This document shows, one piece after another, positions 1 to 5,168 of a stretch of DNA of 5,168 nt (positions are counted from its first letter, which is position 1; every line of letters starts with the position of its first letter). This DNA is from Candidatus Moraniibacteriota bacterium (GTDB lineage: Bacteria > Patescibacteriota > Minisyncoccia > Moranbacterales > UBA2206). Below the pieces are notes generated by a model. It was given only the letters and a program-made list of their open reading frames with translations, ran no database searches and was not told the origin of the DNA. The stretch is from assembly GCA_003543115.1 (NCBI GenBank), contig DPJH01000052.1, positions 1 to 5,168 on the forward strand, in the 5' to 3' direction. The translations under genes were made by a program, and so were the position numbers.

Positions 1-33
1 GAGGCAAGGGATGAGTTGTCCACAGGATATTAG
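1..33 (+). CDS. Possible 3' end of a convergent gene (partial)
   Basis: Frame 1 of the plus strand reads ten codons, EARDELSTGY, and then a TAG stop at 31-33. The start lies beyond the left edge. Support is indirect: the stop is followed 16 bases later by a hairpin that has a T-tract on its plus-strand side, as expected for the end of a gene converging on the minus-strand operon. Frame 2 is also open up to a TAA at 44-46 (ending IRAYN), so the frame is not certain. Ten residues are too few to name a family. Confidence 0.25.
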   Translation, partial: EARDELSTGY

Positions 34-49
34 AGCATACAATTAAAAT

Positions 50-79
50 AAAAAATACCCCTGCGAGGGGATATTTTTT
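50..79. terminator. Bidirectional intrinsic terminator
   Basis: The left arm AAAAAATACCCC (50-61) pairs with the right arm GGGGATATTTTTT (67-79) around the loop TGCGA. The only flaw is one bulged A at position 71, giving a stem of about 12 pairs with a 4-bp G:C core. Read on the minus strand, the hairpin begins 7 bases after the ATPase stop codon and the 3' arm runs into TATTTTTTATTTTAATT, a good U-tract. Read on the plus strand, the 3' arm ends in TTTTTTG and is followed by ATTTG. The element can therefore end both the minus-strand operon and any gene arriving from the left. Confidence 0.85.
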
Positions 80-86
80 GATTTGT

Positions 87-2546
87 TTAACGCGAACGCG
101 CCATTATTTCTCGATTAACCAAATCCTTGTCTCTTCCGTATTTTAAACGAGAAAGCTCTTTGAGCGCATTGGCTATTTCCTGACTGCCCTTTGTCGGAAT
201 GTTTGTTTTCATATTAAAGGGTTTTGTTAAGATATTATTAACCAGAATTTTGGCAAAGCAGCTGTAGTTATCTACGTTAATCAAATCATTTGCATTAAAT
301 GTCGGTTCGAATTGCTTTTGCAGAAACTCCGCATCCTCGGCGCCCACTCGAAAAGCTACCATAGATCCGACATTTCCAAAAACAGCCTTAGATATCTCCT
401 CTTTAAGCTGAGCGATAAACTGATGGGCAAGAATCAAGACTAATCGATATTTTCTAGCCTCAGAAAGAATTTGTGAAATCGAATTTGTAGTCACATTTTG
501 AAATTCATCCAAATATAGATAGAAATCGACGCGGTCATTTTCCGCAATGTTCGCTCGAGAAAGTCCAGCCATTAAAATTTTTCCTACAACCACCATTCCT
601 AGAAGACGAGCGTTGATTTCCCCTATTTTTCCTTTAGAAAGATTAATAAGTAATATCTTTCGGTTGTCCATTATATCTCTCATATTAATCGTGCTGTGTT
701 GCTGGGAAATGATTGGGCGCATCATATCGTTGGAAAGAAAAGTGGTAAGTTTTGAAGTAATATAGGGAACCATATTAGCCAAAGCCGCTTCTCCTCCGGC
801 CTTTTCCGCCTCTTTTGTCCAAAAGTCAACAACCATATGGTTTTTGCATTTTGAGATTTTTAGTTTTCTGAAATCCTCATCAGCTAAAACTTTAGGAATT
901 TCCATCAAAGTTGATCCTGTTTCCGGGTCGTCCATCACTAAAAGCATGGCATTCCTCATATATTGCTCAAACATAGGACCGCCTGTCGCTTTCATATCAT
1001 ACAACTGGTCAAAAATACCGATCATTTCATTGATAACAAAAGTTTTTTGTTCCGGGTGAGCCTGATCATATTCCAACATATTGATTCCGAAAGGACGTTC
1101 CACGTCGGAAGGATCAAAAACAATAACATCTTCCGCTCTTTCTTTTGGAATAGCTGTCAAAATATCTTCAATAGCATCCCCATGGGGATCAATAAAACAA
1201 AATCCGTTTCCATTTCTTGCGTCTTGCTTGGCCATTTCTTGAAGAAAATTAGACTTACCTACTCCAGTTTGTCCGATAGTATATAAATGCCTTCTTCTGT
1301 CTGTTGTAGAAATGCGAATAGGCGTCTTTGTTCCCCTATATTCGTTATATCCCAATTCTATGCCTTCATGGGATATGTCGGTAGGAGGAGGAGCAGCATT
1401 AGATTTTAGCCATTTTATTCTCGGAGCCTCAGTTACCGAGATAGGCAGATGAAAGATGCTGGCAATCTCTTCCGTGTTGAGAATGACAGAACTTTCCAAA
1501 TCAAAGTTTCTAAAAATAAAGTCATAAGCGACTTTCTTATTATTTCCTCTGTTTTTAATTTGGAAATGATTAATGTCAGAGTTTTCAAATTGTGCAAAAG
1601 AATTCTCTAGGTGAGCCAATATATCCTGAGATCTTTCTAGCGAAGATGCAGATGCCACCAAGCGTATATTGACATAAAATCCGGCCTTGCTTGATTTTTG
1701 ATCTATGCCTTTTACCAATTCTTGCTCTTCAGGAGTAAGCTGATATGTTTCCTTGCGAGGATTAGATAAGTCATTTTTTCCGCTAGAAAAAATTGTTTCA
1801 TTCACCGTATTTATGAGGGAACTTCCCATTTCGTGAGCAAGGCTCTTATGATGCACTTCATGCAATCTTTTTCCTTGCTGCATTTTATGGGCCACATCTC
1901 TGCCAGCTTTTCTCCAGGAATGATGAGCCGGAGACATAACCAATTGGATAGCCGCTCCCTCCTCTTTTGTATTCAATCTGCTAAGAGCATTTACAATGGC
2001 ATTTAAGGGATCAACTTCCAGTCCTTCGTAGGTCCTAAGAGGCAGGATATAGTTATTTTTTAGCTGTAAAGTAGCTGAAGAAGTGTAACTCCCGGGGAAA
2101 AATATTGAATAATCCGGAGCTTTTTCTAACGAAGCATTGGGAAAAGAGCTGTGAATAGCCTTCTCTATGCTTTCCCGGAATCTCTTAGGCATAGAAATAA
2201 AGAAAACGATGTCATCACTTTTAGATGAATTGGCTATCTCAAACGATATGTGCGGAGATCCAAATAAAAAATGGTAGAACATTCCTTTTCCATCTTTCAT
2301 AGTTGAAATCAGAGATAGGAGCTGCTCCATAGCTCCAATTTCTTCACGCCAAGAATCTTGTCTCTCCTTGTCGTCTCTTTGCTTGATAACCTTAGAAACT
2401 CGAATGACTTCCAGATCCATATTCAAAGAACGGTTGAGTTGAGTTTTAAAATTCAAAAAACTCCTCAAAACTACCCAAGCCCCGCTGAAAGCGCTAATAA
2501 GGCTCAGGATTATAATAAGCAAATAAAAAATTGGCTCCAATTCCAT
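87..2546 (-). CDS. VirD4/TraG-like type IV secretion coupling ATPase (TraM-recognition/DUF87-type)
   Basis: An 819-residue membrane-anchored P-loop ATPase of the VirD4/TraD/HerA-FtsK superfamily, which hands DNA or protein substrates to a type IV secretion channel. Residues about 6-29 form one hydrophobic helix, with an acidic stub before it and basic residues after it, so the body should be cytoplasmic. Residues about 85-260 form an alpha/beta region typical of the patescibacterial members. The Walker A motif GQTGVGKS is at 425-432 (K431), followed by FIDPHGD (451-457) and VFDPSD (476-481). A helical insertion (about 500-625) precedes INLSKGKIGE (634-643). Walker B is FYLYLDEF (675-682; D680, E681), and SEARKYR (695-701) and AHQ (707-709) form the TraG/TraD C-terminal signature. 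All catalytic motifs are intact and there is no frameshift. The ATG has no Shine-Dalgarno, but neither do its operon neighbours, and the membrane helix directly after it supports this start. It is the last gene of the operon. The exact substrate is unknown. Confidence 0.92.
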   Translation of the reverse strand: MELEPIFYLLIIILSLISAFSGAWVVLRSFLNFKTQLNRSLNMDLEVIRVSKVIKQRDDKERQDSWREEIGAMEQLLSLISTMKDGKGMFYHFLFGSPHISFEIANSSKSDDIVFFISMPKRFRESIEKAIHSSFPNASLEKAPDYSIFFPGSYTSSATLQLKNNYILPLRTYEGLEVDPLNAIVNALSRLNTKEEGAAIQLVMSPAHHSWRKAGRDVAHKMQQGKRLHEVHHKSLAHEMGSSLINTVNETIFSSGKNDLSNPRKETYQLTPEEQELVKGIDQKSSKAGFYVNIRLVASASSLERSQDILAHLENSFAQFENSDINHFQIKNRGNNKKVAYDFIFRNFDLESSVILNTEEIASIFHLPISVTEAPRIKWLKSNAAPPPTDISHEGIELGYNEYRGTKTPIRISTTDRRRHLYTIGQTGVGKSNFLQEMAKQDARNGNGFCFIDPHGDAIEDILTAIPKERAEDVIVFDPSDVERPFGINMLEYDQAHPEQKTFVINEMIGIFDQLYDMKATGGPMFEQYMRNAMLLVMDDPETGSTLMEIPKVLADEDFRKLKISKCKNHMVVDFWTKEAEKAGGEAALANMVPYITSKLTTFLSNDMMRPIISQQHSTINMRDIMDNRKILLINLSKGKIGEINARLLGMVVVGKILMAGLSRANIAENDRVDFYLYLDEFQNVTTNSISQILSEARKYRLVLILAHQFIAQLKEEISKAVFGNVGSMVAFRVGAEDAEFLQKQFEPTFNANDLINVDNYSCFAKILVNNILTKPFNMKTNIPTKGSQEIANALKELSRLKYGRDKDLVNREIMARSR

Positions 2547-2576
2547 TGTTTTTTGTTATTTATTTTTATATCCAAA
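2547..2576 (-). promoter_or_regulatory. SD-less A/T-rich leader of the coupling ATPase gene
   Basis: A 30-base gap between the TAG of the 145-residue gene and the ATG of the ATPase. On the coding strand it ends AATAACAAAAAACA before the ATG. The only purine G pair (TTTGGATA) sits more than 20 bases from the start, so no Shine-Dalgarno is placed to act. The A-rich, unstructured leader is the probable ribosome entry signal, or the gene is translated by reinitiation from upstream. There is no convincing -35/-10 pair. Confidence 0.5.
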
Positions 2577-3014
2577 CTACATGTCTTTTATAAGTCCTTT
2601 TTTCACCAGAGCATCATGAAACTCATCCATCATAAGCTTATCATGAAATTCATCCAGCACATAATTATCATCCATATGCTTAGCTACTTTGGCTGCATGA
2701 AAAACTCCTTTTTGCATGGCAATATCGATCAAGTTATTTATTTTCGATTCCGTATCAATCAATTTCCCCGTATGAGTTGCATCTTCAACAACTTCGGAAA
2801 TTGCAGTCTGGGAAGATGGGGCTTGTATTTTTGAAACAATTTTTGAATAAGTGTCGTCTTTTTCTACCACACCCTCTTTTCTTTCAACAGCCCTATCAAA
2901 AACAGGTTCGCTTTTTTCAATATTCTTATTTGCAGAAGGCATTGTAGCTTCTTTTTTTTCTAAAAATTTGTCCCGCAAATCAAGATCGCTTTCTTCAATT
3001 GGTTCTAATGGCAT
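2577..3014 (-). CDS. Hypothetical protein of the T4SS-like operon, disordered N-terminus and helical C-terminus
   Basis: A 145-residue soluble protein with no signal peptide or membrane segment. Residues 1 to about 85 are charged, rich in Glu, Lys and Ser, low in hydrophobics and probably disordered. Residues about 88-145 look like a compact helical domain that starts SKINNLIDIAMQKG and ends LVKKGLIKDM. Inside it the 9-residue unit LDEFHDKLM (120-128) is followed at once by MDEFHDALV (129-137), a tandem duplication also visible in the DNA. From memory, a similar tail (ALxKGxxxAxxVAxxxxDxYxLDEFHD) occurs in Patescibacteria proteins next to coupling ATPases, so an adaptor or partner of the ATPase is a reasonable guess, but no biochemical role is known to me. 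It lies 29 bases after the DUF5663-like gene and 30 before the ATPase. Met25 is a possible internal start, but the first ATG fits the uniform operon spacing. Confidence 0.82.
   Translation of the reverse strand: MPLEPIEESDLDLRDKFLEKKEATMPSANKNIEKSEPVFDRAVERKEGVVEKDDTYSKIVSKIQAPSSQTAISEVVEDATHTGKLIDTESKINNLIDIAMQKGVFHAAKVAKHMDDNYVLDEFHDKLMMDEFHDALVKKGLIKDM
2613..2656. repeat. Imperfect 17-bp direct repeat, period 27 (9-codon duplication)
   Basis: The copy at 2613-2629 (ATCATGAAACTCATCCA) recurs at 2640-2656 with a single change (C to T, 16 of 17 identical). The copies are offset by exactly 27 bases, so the reading frame is kept, and they encode the paired DEFHD motifs at the C-terminus of the 145-residue protein. 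Such near-identity at DNA level suggests a fairly recent tandem duplication or conversion inside the gene, rather than two old helices that merely look alike. Confidence 0.7.
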
Positions 3015-3043
3015 ATTGTTATATTTAACCGATTAATTTATTA
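3015..3043 (-). promoter_or_regulatory. SD-less A/T-rich leader of the 145-residue gene
   Basis: A 29-base gap that reads, on the coding strand, from the TAA of the 99-residue gene to TTAAATATAACAAT before the ATG. Its one GG lies about 14 bases upstream of the ATG within CGGTT, which is not a Shine-Dalgarno match. TAAATAT could pass for a -10 box, but no -35 partner is evident in the preceding coding sequence. Confidence 0.45.
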
Positions 3044-3343
3044 TTATGAATCTATCATTTCTTCCCTAAACTTTTTGGTTATTTCCAAAACCAATTCATT
3101 ATATCCAGGAATTTTATCTTTTACAAACGCCTCAGCTTCTTCGGGGGTCACATTCCTTTCTATCATTTCCAAATATGTTTCTTGATCTTTCTTATCAAGC
3201 CTAGTCATAGTTTCTACAAAAATCCTCTCAAGAACTGTTTCCATCATTTTAGTCAAAAGCTCTTCTTGTTTTTCTAAGGGCAAATCAGAAATGCCCAAAT
3301 CATGCAATAACTTAGCTTGTAAATTTTGATTTTGATTATCCAT
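3044..3343 (-). CDS. DUF5663-like small helical protein
   Basis: A 99-residue, all-helical, acidic cytosolic protein without signal peptide or membrane segment. After a Gln/Asn-rich opening (MDNQNQNLQ), residues about 12-97 match my memory of the DUF5663 family of Patescibacteria: LGISDLPLEKQEELL (16-30), a helix with METVLERIF, a second charged helix with DKKDQETYLEMIE, a TPEEAEAFVKDKIPGY stretch and a closing helix ELVLEITKKFREEM. The function of the family is unknown to me. Its repeated occurrence beside type IV secretion-like ATPases points to an accessory or adaptor protein, which is inference from context. It sits 28 bases after the 586-residue gene and 29 before the 145-residue gene, in one operon. 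The start is the first ATG in frame, and no Shine-Dalgarno precedes it. Confidence 0.85.
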   Translation of the reverse strand: MDNQNQNLQAKLLHDLGISDLPLEKQEELLTKMMETVLERIFVETMTRLDKKDQETYLEMIERNVTPEEAEAFVKDKIPGYNELVLEITKKFREEMIDS

Positions 3344-3371
3344 AATAATTTATAAATTTTTTACTTTTTAA
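3344..3371 (-). promoter_or_regulatory. SD-less A/T-rich leader of the DUF5663-like gene
   Basis: A 28-base gap with a single G and no C on the coding strand. It reads TTAAAAAGTAAAAAATTTATAAATTATT before the ATG when the two halves are joined. No Shine-Dalgarno is possible here. TTTATAAATT resembles a -10 element, but it lies so close to the ATG that it could only serve a nearly leaderless transcript, and no -35 is seen. Confidence 0.45.
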
Positions 3372-5132
3372 TTATTGTCCTTTAGGCATTGATTCCAGCT
3401 GGTTCTTTAGCATAAATTTGACAACCTTAGCCGACCACAACACCAATCCTTCTCCATCCTTGGGATTAAGATCTAATTCCTTGATTTTGTCCTCTCCCAA
3501 ACGGCTGCGCAGCTGTTCAAAAATTTTAGCCGCTTTTGAACCAGGATGTTCATGCAAAAAATCCAAAGCGCCAACTTTAGAAATATTATTTTCTCCCTGA
3601 TACATTTCCGGAGGCGCTCCCATAAAATCATTTGTCATCCTGCTTAAAATCGATCCTTGCCATTTCCAATGCTCTTTCAATGAAGATAACTCATTTTGCT
3701 CCGCTATAGTAAGCTTTGAAATACTTATTCCTGAATTTAAATCGGAACTTTCAGGGGTATTTTTGCTTTCCAGTTCAACAATTCTGTCTAAAAGCTCATT
3801 GCTGCCTCCCAGTTTTATATTGTAAGTCGACATCAATTCATCACCCTTAAACTGAACTTGCCTGGCATAACTATCGACTATATCGGAAAACACCGGATAT
3901 TCATAATTTGTAGGTGTCGGACGCTCCATTTGAAATTTTTTAGGAATCGATTCCTGGCTGGCTTCAGCATGAGTTTCTCCAGAAATATCATTGTTTTTAT
4001 TCACCTGAAACTTACCAGATTCATTCTCTGGTCTAAAATATTCATCACCCAATTTATCTATTTCTTGAGAATTCAATCCCTGCACTTCCGGTTTATTTGC
4101 TAAAGTTTCTTGTAACTTGCCGATCTTAGTTTCTTGTATTTTCTCAATATTGCCCACATTATCAGGTTTCAAGTATCCTAATCCTTTTTCATCAGTAATA
4201 TCAAGAATTTTGAAACTACCCTTGCCGTCAGGGCCGACTTCGATGTGCGCTCCAGGATGAATCAAGCTAGCATAATTACTGGGCAAATTATGTTCTTTAA
4301 GGAAATTCAAATACATGCGATGAGCTTCCGGTCCTGTTTTCTTTGGGTCTATTCCGGAATCTTTTAGAAATTGCGCTAATCTTCCATCCACACTTCCTCC
4401 TTTTCCATCTGCAACCTCCAAATTAATTGTTTTTGAAATATTAAAACCGCTCTTTCTAGCCAACTCCTGAGCTTCTGAATTATAATCTCTATCCACTTGA
4501 GACAAATCGTCAAATTCACTTCCCATGGAATCAGAAAGTCCTTCCGCACTGCTAGTTCCGGTGGCTCCGACTACTTCTCTATCCGTTCCGATACTCATTT
4601 CTTTCAATTTCGCTATTCTCTCCTCGTTCTGTTTTAGATAGTATGCTTCGTCTCCAGCACCATGCCCGCTTGCAACGCCGTTAATATGTGAATTATCTGT
4701 AATGTCTTCCCCATTTGGCAACATGTAACCGACAATTTTTCCGTGTTCATATTTTGGAATCTTCATGATCCCCTGATCGCTGAAAGGAAATTCGCCCCTT
4801 GGAGTTTCTGCTACTGATCCGCCAAATATGCTTCCTAATTTGTTCTTCCAAAAATCTGTACTAAGCATCTTTGAATCAGCCAAATGTGAAGAAACCGATT
4901 TGGCTGTGTCTGTTCCGACAACCCAATGGCCCGCACCCTGCAGCATATGTGACATCGCCCCGGAGCCGATGAAAACACCCACTCCAAAACCAACAGCCTT
5001 TCTGATCGTAGCCTTTTTAATTTCTCGGCCCAAATCCTTTTCATATCCTGCAATAACGCTGTCTAGTCGAGTTCGATTGGATGCTATTTTTTCTTCCAGG
5101 CTTTTTTGATTATTTTCTTGATATAAACTCAT
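3372..5132 (-). CDS. Hypothetical envelope-associated protein with glycine-rich hydrophobic segment and LysM-like module
   Basis: 586 residues from the ATG at 5132. The family is not one I can name. Residues 1-45 are charged and helical, probably a coiled coil. Residues about 46-66 (AVGFGVGVFIGSGAMSHML, with G48, G50, G52, G56, G58) form a glycine-zipper-like hydrophobic stretch that may insert in or lie on a membrane. Residues about 185-225 are a Ser/Gly/Asp-rich linker. Residues about 231-312 show a LysM-like pattern: a strand (ISKTINLEV), a helix (SVDGRLAQFLKDSG, about 247-260), a second helix with YLNFLKEHNL, and the strand LIHPGAHIEV (290-299), which resembles the closing I-x-PGQ-x-L of LysM. 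A polar linker (about 325-405) leads to a helical C-terminal domain (about 410-580). It is the first visible gene of the T4SS-like operon, so a scaffold joining the machine to membrane or wall is plausible. The frame stays open to the window edge, so the true N-terminus may be longer. Confidence 0.78.
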   Translation of the reverse strand: MSLYQENNQKSLEEKIASNRTRLDSVIAGYEKDLGREIKKATIRKAVGFGVGVFIGSGAMSHMLQGAGHWVVGTDTAKSVSSHLADSKMLSTDFWKNKLGSIFGGSVAETPRGEFPFSDQGIMKIPKYEHGKIVGYMLPNGEDITDNSHINGVASGHGAGDEAYYLKQNEERIAKLKEMSIGTDREVVGATGTSSAEGLSDSMGSEFDDLSQVDRDYNSEAQELARKSGFNISKTINLEVADGKGGSVDGRLAQFLKDSGIDPKKTGPEAHRMYLNFLKEHNLPSNYASLIHPGAHIEVGPDGKGSFKILDITDEKGLGYLKPDNVGNIEKIQETKIGKLQETLANKPEVQGLNSQEIDKLGDEYFRPENESGKFQVNKNNDISGETHAEASQESIPKKFQMERPTPTNYEYPVFSDIVDSYARQVQFKGDELMSTYNIKLGGSNELLDRIVELESKNTPESSDLNSGISISKLTIAEQNELSSLKEHWKWQGSILSRMTNDFMGAPPEMYQGENNISKVGALDFLHEHPGSKAAKIFEQLRSRLGEDKIKELDLNPKDGEGLVLWSAKVVKFMLKNQLESMPKGQ

Positions 5133-5168
5133 CCTTTCTTTTTTTACTCTCTCTTCCTCCTTGGTTCG
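5133..5168 (-). other. Purine-rich edge segment: in-frame coding extension or start region
   Basis: On the coding strand these 36 bases are almost all purines and contain a perfect AAGGAGG (5162-5156). That motif lies 23 bases from the ATG at 5132, too far for normal initiation, and no other start codon follows it at 5-9 bases. In the frame of the 586-residue protein the segment has no stop and encodes RTKEEERVKKER, which matches the charged helix that follows. The alternatives are an upstream gene ending at a TAA (5146-5144, tail EPRRKRE) or one overlapping the ATG and ending at a TAA (5112-5110). Confidence 0.5.

Noticed and set aside
16..24. TTGTCCACA, one base away from the DnaA box TTATCCACA.
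   Set aside because: It is a single imperfect copy that overlaps a possible coding end. There is no cluster of boxes, no A/T-rich unwinding element and no dnaA or dnaN gene, so an origin is not supported.
1176..1189. A perfect 14-bp palindrome, ATCCCCATGGGGAT.
   Set aside because: It lies inside the ATPase gene and is fully accounted for by the codons for the conserved DPHGD motif (GAT CCC CAT GGG GAT). There is no flanking structure or second copy.
963..1286. A 107-codon plus-strand open frame.
   Set aside because: It is antisense to the Walker A region and the helical insertion of the ATPase and has no recognisable domain. The constraint clearly lies on the minus strand.
2358..2834. A 158-codon open frame on the plus strand.
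   Set aside because: It runs antisense across the ATPase start and most of the 145-residue gene, has low-complexity Phe/Ile/His-rich content typical of a reverse-frame shadow, and spans an intergenic gap. The minus-strand genes have recognisable families and motifs.
3344..3371. A possible internal promoter (TTTATAAATT) before the DUF5663-like gene.
   Set aside because: No -35 partner is found at the right distance and the region is simply almost all A/T, so a -10 match is expected by chance.
4835..5053. A 72-codon minus-strand frame inside the 586-residue gene, rich in Arg and Cys.
   Set aside because: It is entirely contained in another frame of the same strand, and its composition differs from all true genes here. 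It shows no start signal of its own.
87..5132. Use of TGA as glycine (code 25 of Gracilibacteria/Absconditabacteria).
   Set aside because: All four genes read through without any in-frame TGA, glycine is encoded by GGN, and the stops are TAA or TAG. The standard code explains everything, although TGA as a stop is not directly shown either.
1..5168. CRISPR arrays, tRNA or rRNA genes, insertion sequences or long inverted repeats.
   Set aside because: No regularly spaced repeats, cloverleaf pattern, transposase or terminal repeats were seen on reading either strand. Coding sequence covers almost the whole window.

Overview
The window looks like a piece of a Candidate Phyla Radiation (Patescibacteria) genome, probably of the Parcubacteria/Moranbacteria kind. 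The reasons are an A/T-rich sequence with tight spacing, a VirD4/TraG-like ATPase of the type common in these genomes, and next to it a small protein that I recognise as DUF5663-like, a family I associate with Patescibacteria. The assignment rests on protein recognition alone, without a search. The code is standard: there is no in-frame TGA in about 1650 codons, and the four stops are TAA, TAA, TAG and TAA.

Four genes fill nearly all of the window, all on the minus strand, so transcription runs from right to left. In order they are: a 586-residue (or longer) protein with a glycine-rich hydrophobic segment, a possible LysM-like module and a helical C-terminus (3372-5132, perhaps continuing past the right edge); a 99-residue DUF5663-like helical protein (3044-3343); a 145-residue protein with a disordered N-terminus and a small helical C-terminus carrying a 9-residue duplication (2577-3014); and an 819-residue membrane-anchored type IV secretion/conjugation-type coupling ATPase (87-2546). 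The gaps are 28, 29 and 30 bases, A/T-rich and without Shine-Dalgarno sequences. No promoter is visible between the genes, so they probably form one operon whose promoter lies beyond the right edge.

The operon ends in a strong hairpin at 50-79 with T-tracts on both sides, which should terminate transcription in both directions. Bases 1-33 may hold the last codons of a convergent plus-strand gene, too short to identify.

The likely theme is a DNA- or protein-translocating envelope machine: an ATPase at the inner membrane, two small soluble helical proteins that could be adaptors, and a larger envelope-associated protein. No VirB4, VirB6, relaxase or pilin gene lies in the window, so whether this is conjugation, DNA uptake or host-contact secretion cannot be decided here.
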